A stretch of 64,000 nt of DNA from Rhodococcus coprophilus NBRC 100603 (GCF_001895045.1 NZ_BDAM01000010.1:62001-126000); one strand, 5' to 3'; positions 54,470 to 63,590 are shown, counted from the stretch's first letter. The notes: generated from the letters alone by a model not told the origin. A program made the numbers and translations.

Positions 54470-54788
54470 GGCTTCCTCCTCGTTGCGCGCCGGACGATCA
54501 CTCGCCGCCGACGGACCTCAGCGGGCTAAATGGTTTGCCCCCCGCATTTCCCGTTCAGGATAGAGATGCCCGCATGGACGCAAAGCCTCGATCTCCCGCT
54601 CAGCGGAAGGGTTCCGAGCGGGCGGTGGCGGAGCAGCACGGCGGGGAGAATCGCACCGGCCGCACGGTCTCGGAGGATATGTCCCTCCCAGTGGGAGATG
54701 CGCCATCCAAACAGGTGTGACGGCCGTTATGTTCGCCACCGATCACGTCGGTCGCGTGGCCGGCACCTCGGAGCAGAAGGAGCCGGCT
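54470..54788. other. Divergent intergenic region, no confident gene
   Basis: The stretch between the divergent Ddn-type and SnoaL genes shows no family resemblance in any frame. A 61-codon open frame at 54535-54720 (plus) is Arg/Gly/Glu-rich and unconvincing. A loose palindrome GGGCTAAA-TGG-TTTGCCC (54519-54538) lies near the Ddn promoter and could be an operator. Confidence 0.5.
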
Positions 54789-55244
54789 GTGCTCACCGAC
54801 AGCAAGGACGAGCGGGACATCTACCGCGCTATCGTGCGCATCGCTCGCGCGATGGACCAACGCGACTGGGCAGTTATCGAGAACATCGCCGTGCCCGAAG
54901 CCACCGGCGACTTCGGTACCGGGCCCCTGAGATCGGCAACCGAAATCATCGCCCTCCTACGCAATTTCCTCGACGACTGCGGCCCGACTCAACACATGAT
55001 CGGCAACGTCCTGATCGAGATCGACGAGAACACCGCAACCAGTCGGGCATACGTCGCCGACATGCACCTCGGGGCAGGTGACCTCGCGGGACAGTTCTTT
55101 CGAACGCTGGGCGACTATCACGATTCGTGGATCCGCACATCCGAGGGATGGCGCCTGACCAATCGCACCAAGAAACACAACGGGGTGCTCGGCAATATCG
55201 CAGTGCTCGCTCACGCGTCGTCGCCTGACGCCACCCGGGCGTAG
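54789..55244 (+). CDS. SnoaL-like (NTF2 fold) protein
   Basis: A 151-residue NTF2-like protein: DERDIYRAIVRIARAMDQRD at the N-terminus, then a beta-rich body with GPTQHMIGNVLIEIDENTAT and YHDSWIRTSEGWRLTNRTKK. This is the layout of SnoaL-like hydratases/isomerases found in steroid and polyketide pathways. GTG at 54789 is preferred because AAGGAG lies six bases upstream; earlier in-frame starts exist. First gene of the plus-strand run. Confidence 0.75.
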   Translation: MLTDSKDERDIYRAIVRIARAMDQRDWAVIENIAVPEATGDFGTGPLRSATEIIALLRNFLDDCGPTQHMIGNVLIEIDENTATSRAYVADMHLGAGDLAGQFFRTLGDYHDSWIRTSEGWRLTNRTKKHNGVLGNIAVLAHASSPDATRA

Positions 55245-55341
55245 CAGGAGGCACTACGGCCGATTCGGTTCGCGGTTGCGACCGGATCGAGACGAGCGCA
55301 CTCGAATTCCTGTTTCACAGCGCAATTCAGGAGGAGACGTC

Positions 55342-56820
55342 ATGACCGATTCAACCCTCACTCCAGTGTCGGACACTGCGATCACAACCTGGGGATACGA
55401 AGCAGACGTGGTTGTCGTCGGCTACGGCATCGCCGGCGTCGCCGCTGCTGTCGAGGCTGCTCACGCCGGGTCCGAAGTACTTGTTCTCGAGCGTCTCGGC
55501 GGGTGGGGTGGCGCAGCCGCAATGTCCGGCGGCTTCATCTACCTCGGGGGCGGGACGCCCCTGCAGAAGGCATGCGGATTCGACGACAGCGTCGAGAACA
55601 TGAAGACCTTCATGAAGGCAGCATTGGGTCCCGGCACCGACGAGGAGAAGATCGACGCCTACTGCGAAGGCAGTGTCGACCACTTCCGGTGGCTGACCGA
55701 CCACGGCGTCGTATTCGACGAGTCGTTCTGGGGTGAACCGGGTTGGGAGCCACCCCACAGCGAAGGTCTGATGTACTCGGGGGGCGAGAATGCACATCCG
55801 TTCGACACGCTGACACAGCCTGCCCCCCGCGGTCACCTTCCGAAGAAGGCCGATCCGGGCAGCGCCGAGCAGGCGGGCGGCTTCATGCTGATGAAACCGC
55901 TCGTCGAAGCCGCCGAAAAGCTCGGTGTCCGAGCCGAGTACGACATGCGGGCACAGCGACTTGTGGTCGACTCCGCCGGCCGCGTCGTCGGTGTCGTCGC
56001 GAAGCAGTACGGCTCCGACGTGGCGGTCCGCGCCCGGCAGGGTGTCGTACTGGCGACCGGCAGTTTCGCATACAACGACGATATGGTGCGCGAGCACAGC
56101 CCGCGCATTCTCGGACGTCCCACAGCGTCGATCGAGACCCATGACGGCCGCTCCATCCTGATGAGTCAGGCTCTCGGAGCGGCGACTGCACATATGGACG
56201 CCACGGAAGTAGCCATCTTCAGTGATCCCCAGCTGATGGCACGCGGCATCCTGGTCAACGGGCGCGGGCAGCGGTACATCAACGAGGACACCTACGCCAG
56301 CCGTATCGGGCAAGCCACACTGTTGCACCAGGAAAACCAGGCGTTTCTCGTCCTCGACGAGCAGGCCTACGAGGAAGCCCTGCGCACCATCTCGACCAGC
56401 GCCCCGCTTCGAACGGCACCGACGTGGGTATGCGAGACCGTCGAGGAGCTCGAGGCGGAGATGGGTCTTCCTGCGGGAGCACTGGAGACCACTGTGGGAC
56501 TCTTCAACCGGCACGCCGCCGATGGCGTGGACCCGTTGCTGGGCAAAAACTCTCGTTGGGTGCGACCGATCGGGACACCGATCGCCGCCTACGATCTGCG
56601 TGGCCGTACCGGAGGTTTCACGCTGGGCGGCTTGAAAACCGACATCGACTCGGCCGTTCTCCACGTCTCCGGGGAGCCGATCCGCGGCCTCTTCGCTGCC
56701 GGCCGCTGCACCTCGGGAATCTGCGCCGGGGGCTACGCGAGCGGCGCGAGCCTGGGTGACGGCAGCTTCTTCGGCCGACGGGCCGGAACCAGCGCGGCAG
56801 CACAGACCCGCCTCCCCTGA
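55342..56820 (+). CDS. 3-Ketosteroid delta4-(5alpha)-dehydrogenase-like flavoprotein
   Basis: A 492-residue FAD enzyme. The FAD site is VVVVGYGIAGVAAAVEAAHA. The body (GWGGAAAMSGGFIYLGGGTP, ESFWGEPGWEPP, GSFAYNDDMV) closely resembles the Rhodococcus delta4-(5alpha)-ketosteroid dehydrogenase of known structure, from memory. The C-terminal GGYASGASLGDGSF keeps the Tyr-x-Ser pair I recall as catalytic there. It would introduce the C4-C5 double bond into 5-alpha-3-ketosteroids. ATG at 55342 has AGGAGGAG upstream. It is followed by an MFS transporter. Confidence 0.78.
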   Translation: MTDSTLTPVSDTAITTWGYEADVVVVGYGIAGVAAAVEAAHAGSEVLVLERLGGWGGAAAMSGGFIYLGGGTPLQKACGFDDSVENMKTFMKAALGPGTDEEKIDAYCEGSVDHFRWLTDHGVVFDESFWGEPGWEPPHSEGLMYSGGENAHPFDTLTQPAPRGHLPKKADPGSAEQAGGFMLMKPLVEAAEKLGVRAEYDMRAQRLVVDSAGRVVGVVAKQYGSDVAVRARQGVVLATGSFAYNDDMVREHSPRILGRPTASIETHDGRSILMSQALGAATAHMDATEVAIFSDPQLMARGILVNGRGQRYINEDTYASRIGQATLLHQENQAFLVLDEQAYEEALRTISTSAPLRTAPTWVCETVEELEAEMGLPAGALETTVGLFNRHAADGVDPLLGKNSRWVRPIGTPIAAYDLRGRTGGFTLGGLKTDIDSAVLHVSGEPIRGLFAAGRCTSGICAGGYASGASLGDGSFFGRRAGTSAAAQTRLP

Positions 56821-56853
56821 CCGATCCCGACACCCCCAATCAGGAGGACCCGC

Positions 56854-58344
56854 ATGTTCGATTCCCTGCGACGTTCAGCCGCACCAACTCCGGACGGTCC
56901 GATGGCCCCCAAGTCGACGACATACATCATCGTGGCCCTGGTACTTGCCGAGTGCGTCAGCGCATTCGAAGCCGGCATGATCTTCATCGCGCTGCCACGC
57001 TTCGGTGAGATTTTCGATGCACCGGCATCGACAACAGGGTGGGCAGTAACTGCCTACATGCTCGTGGGCGCGACGACCGCACTCGTCGGAGGTCGCCTCG
57101 GCGACATGTACGGCCGCAAGAAGGTCCTCATCATCGCAATGATGGTGTCGACGCTCGGTTCCGTGATCAGTGTCTTCGGCGACTCGATGGGCGCAATCAT
57201 CGTGGGTCGAGGCGTACAAGGTGCGGCCGGTGCGATCCTGCCCCTCTGCTACGGCCTCGCACGCGAGGTGCTGCCCGCCGGCAAGGTTTCCCTTGCCGTC
57301 GGATACATCAGTGGGGCCGCCCTCCTCGCCGGATCCGGTGGCTATTTCATCGCCGGGGTGCTGCTCGATGTGGCTGACTGGCATATGATCTTCGTCTTCG
57401 CCGCCGTTCTGGCCCTCGTTGCGTCCGCAGTGGCCGCACTCGCGCTCCCCGGCACCCACACACGCACGGAGCTACCACGATTCGACTATCTGGGCGCAGC
57501 ACTGCTGACGCCCGGCCTGATCGCAATCCTCTACGGCATCACCCAGGGTCCGGCGTGGGGATGGGCAAGTTTCGGCGTCCTCGGTCTCATCATCTGCGGG
57601 CTCGCGATCCTGGCCGTATGGACTGCCTGGGAACTGCGTCAGGAAGAACCTCTCGTCAACCTCCGAGCACTCGCCACCAAGCGGATGACGCTCAATCTGA
57701 TCGGGGTATCGGTACTCGCTCTCGGTCCGGTCGGCGCGGTGCAGATCGTCACCCCGATGATTCTCCAGGCGCCGACGTCCTTGCCCATCGGACTCGGCAT
57801 GTCGGCGACCGTGGCAGGTCTCATCGGCGGAATCGGCGCAATTGTGGGGTTCGCCGTGTCTCCGATAGCGGGTGTGGTTGCGGGACGCTGGGGCGGGCGG
57901 ACCGCGTTCTTCATCGGAGCCGCTCTGTTCGCCGTAGCCAATGTCATGATCCTCGTCGGCCACAAGTCGCTGCCGATCATGATCGGCGTCTTCGTTCTCG
58001 CCGCTGTCGCAACGGCGTTCGCCTACACCGGTTATCCGAAGATCGTCATCGAGTCCGTCCCCGAGGACGTCACCAGCGTCACGACGGGCGTATTGGCCAC
58101 CGCCCGCCAGGCATTCTCTGCGGTGAGCGTGGCCATCGTGTCGGTCATGCTCTCCATCTGGACCGTGCCGGGAACGACCGCACCCGCGTTGTCCTCGTTC
58201 AACCTCGCAGTGGGGTGGTTCGTCGTGTGCTCGCTCATCGTCGCCGCCATCTGCTTGTTCATCGGACGGCCCCGGCAGGCGGGCGACTCCGACGAGCACA
58301 CCGCAGGAGAAGTGGACCCGGAGGTATCTGCGACCTCCGCTTGA
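56854..58344 (+). CDS. MFS transporter, DHA2-like (14 TM)
   Basis: A 496-residue major facilitator with about 14 hydrophobic segments. Motif A appears as GGRLGDMYGRKKVLI after TM2 and GRGVQGAAGAILPLCYGLAR marks TM4-TM5 of drug:H+ antiporters. Its position within the flavoprotein and esterase run suggests export of toxic intermediates or uptake of substrate. ATG at 56854 has AGGAGGA upstream. A strong hairpin follows. Confidence 0.9.
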   Translation: MFDSLRRSAAPTPDGPMAPKSTTYIIVALVLAECVSAFEAGMIFIALPRFGEIFDAPASTTGWAVTAYMLVGATTALVGGRLGDMYGRKKVLIIAMMVSTLGSVISVFGDSMGAIIVGRGVQGAAGAILPLCYGLAREVLPAGKVSLAVGYISGAALLAGSGGYFIAGVLLDVADWHMIFVFAAVLALVASAVAALALPGTHTRTELPRFDYLGAALLTPGLIAILYGITQGPAWGWASFGVLGLIICGLAILAVWTAWELRQEEPLVNLRALATKRMTLNLIGVSVLALGPVGAVQIVTPMILQAPTSLPIGLGMSATVAGLIGGIGAIVGFAVSPIAGVVAGRWGGRTAFFIGAALFAVANVMILVGHKSLPIMIGVFVLAAVATAFAYTGYPKIVIESVPEDVTSVTTGVLATARQAFSAVSVAIVSVMLSIWTVPGTTAPALSSFNLAVGWFVVCSLIVAAICLFIGRPRQAGDSDEHTAGEVDPEVSATSA

Positions 58345-58380
58345 CATCTCCGGCGAGGTCCGATGTCCCGATGTGCTTTC

Positions 58381-58412
58381 GCGGTGCAGGCTCGGCGTCG
58401 AGCCTGCACCGC
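58381..58412 (+). terminator. Terminator hairpin after the MFS gene
   Basis: A perfect 14-bp stem GCGGTGCAGGCTCG with a 4-nt GCGT loop, 37 nt after the MFS stop. There is no T run, so it may be a factor-assisted terminator. A second smaller hairpin TCTCCCGC-GAG-GCGGGAGA (58457-58475) lies just upstream of the next gene and may be an operator. Confidence 0.65.
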
Positions 58413-58516
58413 ACCTGCAGGTAACGATCCGACGCACCGTTGTCGACACACGATCGTCTCCCGCGAGGCGGGAGATGACGGTGCCCCAGTGCTTTTCGTG
58501 ACCGTAGGGTTCCAGC

Positions 58517-58864
58517 ATGGCTGACGAAACGATATATGTGATCGACCGCGTGGTCACCAAACCCGGATGTGCACGCAAGTTCGTCGACGCGTACGTCACG
58601 GAATACGTTCCCGGTGGTCGCCGGCGCGGGATGACACTCGACCGGATCCTTGTCAGCCCACCGATCTGGTTCGACGACGACTCCAACACCGTCACCGTCA
58701 CGTGGACCGTCGACAGTGTGGGGGCGTGGTGGGAGATGACCCGCCAAGGCCGTCGCGACCCCGGTCTCGGTGAATGGTGGTCGAAAATGGAGGAATTGAT
58801 CCTCGAACGTTCCCGCTCCATGGCCGCCGGGGCCGACGATGTCGAAGGGTTGACCGATGTATAA
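58517..58864 (+). CDS. Small dimeric alpha/beta-barrel-like protein
   Basis: A 115-residue protein that reads like a single ferredoxin-like (ABM/NIPSNAP-type) domain: beta strand ETIYVIDRVVTKPGCARKFV, a helix, then TVTVTWTVDSVGAWWEM and a C-terminal helix. No catalytic motif is recognised. Such proteins can act as monooxygenases, cyclases or chlorite-dismutase-like enzymes. ATG at 58517. It overlaps the next gene by 8 nt, so the two work together. Confidence 0.6.
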   Translation: MADETIYVIDRVVTKPGCARKFVDAYVTEYVPGGRRRGMTLDRILVSPPIWFDDDSNTVTVTWTVDSVGAWWEMTRQGRRDPGLGEWWSKMEELILERSRSMAAGADDVEGLTDV

Positions 58865-59498
58865 TGTGACACGCGTTGTCCACTTCGAGGACTCTGCGAA
58901 CGCCTCGGACCGGGCCGAATACCTGGAGAAGATCCGCCACACGGTGAAGGGGCTCGGCGCGCCGCGCCACCTCGTGGCGCCGACGCTGCCGGGGGTGATC
59001 AACGGCGGTGAACTGCTTGTCCACCTGCAACTCCCCGCAGCAGACGGTGCCACCGACGTGATCGGTGCACTCGACCGCGCCCTCGAGGGTCCCGCCACCG
59101 CTCGAATCGACGGCGTGCAGTACCCCGCATCTCCGGGGCAGTCACGCCCGGACGCACCTCGGAGTGTCTACCGTGCGCTGCTGCTGCGTATCGCTCCGGG
59201 CACGCCGACAGCGACCGTCGAACGATTCGAACGCGATCTGCTGACGATGCCCCGATACATTTCGTCGATCGGCGCGTGGCGGCTCGACCGTGTGGAGAAG
59301 TCGGTGGGCCCCACTGCCTGGACCCACGTGTGGGAGCAGGAATTCACCGATCACGCTTCGCTCATAGGCCAATACCTCGACCATCCGGTCCACTGGGGCG
59401 TCGTGGATCGTTGGTTCGACCCCGAGTGCCCGGAAGCCGTGGTCCGCGATCGGGTGTGCCATACCTTCTGCCTCATCGACGACACCGTCATCCGATGA
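58857..59498 (+). CDS. Two-domain alpha/beta-barrel protein (Dabb-like)
   Basis: A 213-residue protein with two similar halves: residues 1-95 (MYNVTRVVHFEDSANAS at the start) and 105-205 (SVYRALLLRIAPGTPTATVE), both resembling stress-responsive Dabb domains that dimerise into a barrel. Function unknown, possibly ring isomerisation or hydration. Coupled upstream by 8 nt overlap and downstream by ATGA with the HSL esterase, making a three-gene unit. Confidence 0.6.
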   Translation: MYNVTRVVHFEDSANASDRAEYLEKIRHTVKGLGAPRHLVAPTLPGVINGGELLVHLQLPAADGATDVIGALDRALEGPATARIDGVQYPASPGQSRPDAPRSVYRALLLRIAPGTPTATVERFERDLLTMPRYISSIGAWRLDRVEKSVGPTAWTHVWEQEFTDHASLIGQYLDHPVHWGVVDRWFDPECPEAVVRDRVCHTFCLIDDTVIR

Positions 59499-60475
59499 AT
59501 ACGCACTCCGACGCCACTCCGGCAGACAACGACGACCGGATCTACGATCGGGACGTCCGTTCGATCATCGACGCGATGCGCGCACGCCGCGCTCCGTCTC
59601 TGCAGGCCATCGGAATCGACGCGACCCGTCGTGCACTCGAATCGATCCAGCGGCCACCGGGACCGGACATGCAGGCCGTTCGCTCGCTCGAATTCGACGG
59701 TCCTCACGGTCCCGTCCCCGTACGGGTCTACCACCCCCACTCGGTACGGGAGCGGGACGCACCGGCCCTCGTCTGGTTCCACGGAGGCGGGATGATCATG
59801 GGCTCACTCGAGTCCTTCGATCGCCTTGCACGCGAGGTTGCCGCAGCAGCGCATGCCGTGGTCGTCAACGTGGGCTACCGACTCGCTCCGGAGCATCGGT
59901 ATCCCGTCGCCCACGACGAGTCCTATGCGGCCGTGTGCTGGGTACAGGAGAACGCCGGAGAGTGGGGGGTGGACCCGACTCGAATCGGCGTCGGCGGCGA
60001 CAGTGCCGGAGGTGGCCTGGCGGCCGCGACTGCGCTGCGGGCACGCAACGAGAAAGGACCGCACCTCGCTCAGCAGGTCCTGATCTACCCTGGCCTGGAG
60101 CGGCGACGCGAGTCGCCGTCGATGCTCCGATTCGGCGACAGCCCTTTCCTTCGCGCAGGGGACATCGACTGGATGAAATCCTTGTACCTCGGAGACGATC
60201 CCTCGACGGACGACGAGTACGGCGTTCCCTCCTCGGCAGCCGATCTCTCGCAGTTACCACCTGCGATCGTGGTGTCTGGGTACGCCGATCCCCTCCGCGA
60301 CGGAGTGGAGGACTACGGCCGGCGACTGCAGGAGTCGGGCGTGTCGACGGCAATCATCCGCTATCCCGGTGTAGGGCACGGCTTCTTCATGCAGACTGCA
60401 TCCGTTGCGCGGGCACGGATGGCGATGGCCGAGGTCGGCGCACTGGTCTCCGCGCGCTTCGCGCACGGGAGCTGA
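59495..60475 (+). CDS. Alpha/beta hydrolase, HSL family (esterase)
   Basis: A 326-residue HSL-type esterase with intact motifs: oxyanion WFHGGGMIMG, VNVGYRLAPEHRYP, nucleophile GVGGDSAGGG, acid in SGYADPLRDGVEDY and histidine in YPGVGHGFF. ATG at 59495 overlaps the stop of the Dabb-like gene. It is the third HSL esterase in the region, so several ester or lactone bonds are probably cut in the pathway. Confidence 0.88.
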   Translation: MNTHSDATPADNDDRIYDRDVRSIIDAMRARRAPSLQAIGIDATRRALESIQRPPGPDMQAVRSLEFDGPHGPVPVRVYHPHSVRERDAPALVWFHGGGMIMGSLESFDRLAREVAAAAHAVVVNVGYRLAPEHRYPVAHDESYAAVCWVQENAGEWGVDPTRIGVGGDSAGGGLAAATALRARNEKGPHLAQQVLIYPGLERRRESPSMLRFGDSPFLRAGDIDWMKSLYLGDDPSTDDEYGVPSSAADLSQLPPAIVVSGYADPLRDGVEDYGRRLQESGVSTAIIRYPGVGHGFFMQTASVARARMAMAEVGALVSARFAHGS

Positions 60476-60589
60476 CGTCCACACGGATCTCCCGCTGGGT
60501 AGAACTCCTCCTTCCCGCGAATCCCCCTGTCTTCGTAGCGTCTCCACGGCGGCGCAATCCCGACCGCCCGTACACGCCGAGGAGGCGCG

Positions 60590-62068
60590 GTGTCTCGAAA
60601 CCCGGAGTCGCACGCGGAAAGCCACGATGTCCGCGAAGTGGACGTGGTCGTGGTCGGAATGGGCGCCGCCGGCTGCGCCGCAGCAGTGACCGCCCACGAC
60701 GCAGGGGCCACGGTGCTGGTACTGGAGAAGGCAGCCGCCGCCGAGGCCGGTGGAAATACCCGGGTGTCCGGTGGCGGCTGGTTCCACCACGACGACCCCG
60801 AACGCGCAGCAATCTATCTGCGTTCTCTTTGTGGCGACCGTCCGCTGCCCGAGCCTGTCGTGCACGCCTGGGCACACGGCACCCGCGAAGTCTCCAGGTG
60901 GGTGGAGTCACTCGGAGTATCGGTGGGCCCCAACGGCAATTACAACGCCACAGGCGCCGAGTACCCGGAGATGCCGGGCAGCGACTGTTACGGTGGCCTG
61001 TACTGCGTCGACGGGGTCGTCGGCGACGGTCGGCTCTTCGCCGCGCTCGAAAAGGCGCTGTTCGAGCGCGGAATCTCGGTGCACTACGACTCTCCCGCCT
61101 CCGGACTGATCACCGAGCCTGCTTCCGGCGAGGTGACCGGCGTCGTCACTGCAGCGGGCGACCGGATCCTTGCCCGTCGCGGCGTCGTGTTGGCCACCGG
61201 CGGTTTCGAGGGGGATCCGGAGCTGGTGCGTACCCACCTCGGGCTCGACGACGCGCCGGTGTGGGGCAGCGTGGCCGCCACCGGTGACGGACTACGCATG
61301 GCACAGGAGGCCGGAGCCGATCTGTGGCACATGGACAACATGATGGCGGTCAACGGCATCACCGAACCAGGTTCGCGGCACGGATATTTCGCGATGTTCC
61401 TGTACTCGCGGGGTGTGCTCTGGGTGGACGAGACGGGACGTCGTTTCGTCGACGAATTCGTCCCGTCAGGTCACGGCCAAGCTCTGATCGACGGACGATA
61501 TGTGCTCCATCCGCAGCGTCCGATGTGGGTGATCTTCGACGAGCACACTCGGCTGGCCGGCCCGATCAGTCCCTCGGCCGACGTACTCGCCGTCGGATGG
61601 AACGTATTGATGAACGGTTATCGGTGGAGCTCGGACAACAGCGCGGAGATCGCGGCGGGGTGGATTCACCGTGGCGACACCCTCGACGAGTTGGCTTCGC
61701 TGACGGGATTCCCGGGTGATGCGTTGAACGACAGCGTATCCGCGTACAACGCCGCGTGTGCGGCAGGAGACGACGGGGATTTCGGTCGTTCCCCCGCCAC
61801 CCTCGTGCCGATCCTCGAGCCGCCCTTCTACGCCTACCGCAGCGGGCCGCTGTTGGGCTGGACCAACGGCGGCCCTCGCCGGGACGAGCACGCACGTGTT
61901 CTCGATACCGCGGGCGCGGTGATCGAAGGTCTGTATGCGGCGGGCACTGTCAGTTCCACGTTCAGCTGGGCGAAGGACGGCGGGTTCCATATAGCCGATG
62001 CAATCGTCTTCGGCCGGGCCGCCGGAGAGCACGCCGCCGGACGTAGCCGTCGAAACCCCGAACACTGA
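60590..62068 (+). CDS. FAD-dependent dehydrogenase, fumarate reductase/TcuA-like
   Basis: A 492-residue flavoprotein of the fumarate reductase/KstD superfamily: FAD site VVVVGMGAAGCAAAVTAHDA, EAGGNTRVSGGGWF, GVVLATGGFEGDPELV and the C-terminal GLYAAGTVSSTFSWAKDGGF. It resembles tricarballylate-dehydrogenase-like proteins more than KstD, since the Tyr-Pro-Gly-x-Gly motif is missing. It probably desaturates an acid or ketone. GTG at 60590 has GAGGAGG upstream. Confidence 0.8.
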   Translation: MSRNPESHAESHDVREVDVVVVGMGAAGCAAAVTAHDAGATVLVLEKAAAAEAGGNTRVSGGGWFHHDDPERAAIYLRSLCGDRPLPEPVVHAWAHGTREVSRWVESLGVSVGPNGNYNATGAEYPEMPGSDCYGGLYCVDGVVGDGRLFAALEKALFERGISVHYDSPASGLITEPASGEVTGVVTAAGDRILARRGVVLATGGFEGDPELVRTHLGLDDAPVWGSVAATGDGLRMAQEAGADLWHMDNMMAVNGITEPGSRHGYFAMFLYSRGVLWVDETGRRFVDEFVPSGHGQALIDGRYVLHPQRPMWVIFDEHTRLAGPISPSADVLAVGWNVLMNGYRWSSDNSAEIAAGWIHRGDTLDELASLTGFPGDALNDSVSAYNAACAAGDDGDFGRSPATLVPILEPPFYAYRSGPLLGWTNGGPRRDEHARVLDTAGAVIEGLYAAGTVSSTFSWAKDGGFHIADAIVFGRAAGEHAAGRSRRNPEH

Positions 62069-62087
62069 TCCGGCGCTGTACAACGTT

Positions 62088-62131
62088 CTGTGAGAGCTGG
62101 TCCGGTCGATCGGCCGGACCAGCCCTCACAG
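62088..62131. terminator. Bidirectional terminator between convergent genes
   Basis: A long stem: CTGTGAG and GCTGGTCCGG pair with CCGGACCAGC and CTCACAG, with a one-base bulge on each arm and an 8-nt TCGATCGG loop. It lies between the FAD dehydrogenase and the second kshA. Confidence 0.82.
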
Positions 62132-62146
62132 AGTCATCGTTCAGCG

Positions 62147-63346
62147 TCACGCTCCGGTGCCGGCGGGCTGGTTTTCGCTCGCCTGGAACGCCTCGATCCG
62201 CGGATCGGAGGTGACGAACCTGCCGGCAGCGATGTTCTCTTCGACTTCCCTGTGCCAGAAACTGATCGCGCGCTCGGTGTCGATCTCGAACTCGAACCGC
62301 CGAGTCATCTCGGGCGTGACGTCCTCGACGTCGACGTAGAACTGCTCGTACCAGCGACGCAACTGGTAGACCGGACCGTCCTCCTCGCACAACAGCGGAT
62401 TGTCGATCTTCGCCTTGTTCCGCCAGATCTCGACGTCTTGGACGAAACCGAGCTCGACGCCCTTGGTGAAGGCCTGCGCAATCCCGGTCGCCTCTTCGTC
62501 GGTCAAGCTCTCGGGCTTCTTCACTGCCGCTCCCCATTGCAGTACGAAGCTGGTGGGTGATACCGGGTAGTGGCAGTTGATCAGGACCGTCTCGAGCTCG
62601 CCGACCGGGGACGGGCTCCACAGGTAGTCGATCATGTATGACGGTCCGTAATAGGCTGCCTCCGAACGCCCGATCGCATCGTCGTCGCGCGAGTAGCTCG
62701 TACCCAGATCCACGTCCGGTCGCGGTTTGGTGTTCATGTTCTGGCTCGCGACGTGGCCTTCGAAGACATTCTTGAAGTACACCGGGAACGAGTAGTGGAT
62801 GTAGAAGAAGTGGGCCATGTCCACGACGTTGTCCACGATCTCGCGGCAGTGCGATCCTTCGATCGTCAGCCGGTTCCATGTGAACTCGGTCCACTCACCC
62901 GTGTCGTATCCCGGGATCTGCGGGATGGTGACCTCGGGTGGCGGTGGGTTGCCCTGCGGGTCGTGCCAGACGTACAGCTGCCCGTTGCGCTCGAGCGTGG
63001 TCCACGCTTTCGTCCGCGCCAGAGGCGGAACTCTGCGGGCGTACGGGATGTTCGAGCACCGGCCGTTGCCCGCCCAGCGCCAATCGTGGAACGGGCATGC
63101 CACGGAGTCACCCTTGATCGTGCCCTGCGTGAGGTCACCGCCCATGTGGGGGCAGTAACCGTTGAGAACGTTCAACGACCCGGCGCTGTCGGCGAAGACG
63201 ACCAGCTTCGAGCCGAACGCCTCCACCGCGTGTGGCTTGCCGTCACGGAACTCGTCGAGCAAGCCCAGGCAGTGCCAGCCTCGGGCATAGCGGGCGGGCG
63301 GCGGGGCCGACTCTATGACGCGAACTTCGTTGTCGGGAAACGTCAT
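62147..63346 (-). CDS. kshA: 3-Ketosteroid 9-alpha-hydroxylase oxygenase subunit, second copy
   Basis: A 399-residue Rieske oxygenase, paralogous to the KshA at 36982-38181 along its whole length. Rieske ligands are Cys65, His67, Cys84 and His87; the mononuclear site is VDMAHFFYIH. Shared blocks include ARGWHCLGLL, PYARRVPPLARTK and CEEDGPVYQLRRWYEQFYVD. ATG at 63346 has GGAGG upstream. Several KshA paralogues of different substrate range are known in Rhodococcus. Divergent from an IclR gene, as with the first copy. Confidence 0.9.
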   Translation of the reverse strand: MTFPDNEVRVIESAPPPARYARGWHCLGLLDEFRDGKPHAVEAFGSKLVVFADSAGSLNVLNGYCPHMGGDLTQGTIKGDSVACPFHDWRWAGNGRCSNIPYARRVPPLARTKAWTTLERNGQLYVWHDPQGNPPPPEVTIPQIPGYDTGEWTEFTWNRLTIEGSHCREIVDNVVDMAHFFYIHYSFPVYFKNVFEGHVASQNMNTKPRPDVDLGTSYSRDDDAIGRSEAAYYGPSYMIDYLWSPSPVGELETVLINCHYPVSPTSFVLQWGAAVKKPESLTDEEATGIAQAFTKGVELGFVQDVEIWRNKAKIDNPLLCEEDGPVYQLRRWYEQFYVDVEDVTPEMTRRFEFEIDTERAISFWHREVEENIAAGRFVTSDPRIEAFQASENQPAGTGA

Positions 63347-63524
63347 TGTTACCTCCGTGTCGCAGATGACATGAGTTGAATATGCAAGGCGTGAGTGAGG
63401 AATGCAGGCCGGAAGAACTCACCGGACTCTAGGAAGCCCCCGAGAGGCGCGGATACCGGCGATTTCGTTCAGTGGAACACAGGATGCCCCTCTCGAGTGA
63501 CCCGCTTCACAATCACGCTGGGGT

Positions 63525-63553
63525 GTGGCACTATTCCTAGTAGAAATAGCCAC
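63525..63553. promoter_or_regulatory. Imperfect inverted repeat in the second kshA-iclR region
   Basis: GTGGCACTATT and AATAGCCAC form an imperfect palindrome (the right arm lacks two bases) around a CCTAGTAGA centre, 38 nt upstream of the IclR start. The TGGCA/GCCA arms recall the TGGCACG/CGTGCCA repeat in the first kshA-iclR gap, so both may be IclR operators. Confidence 0.42.
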
Positions 63554-63590
63554 GTCCCCGCGCCGACGGCGCTGCGGTTGTAGGAGCACA

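Noticed and set aside
54535-54720. A 61-codon plus-strand open frame before the SnoaL gene
   Set aside because: No recognisable motif, skewed composition and no good ribosome binding site; treated as non-coding.
29193-60475. Calling one of the HSL esterases HsaD
   Set aside because: HsaD is a meta-cleavage-product hydrolase of a different alpha/beta hydrolase subfamily; all three here have HSL-type HGGG (or HSGG) and GxSAGG motifs.
60590-62068. Calling the third flavoprotein a KstD
   Set aside because: It lacks the Tyr-Pro-Gly-x-Gly end motif and the GGAFW segment, and looks closer to TcuA-like or fumarate-reductase-like proteins.
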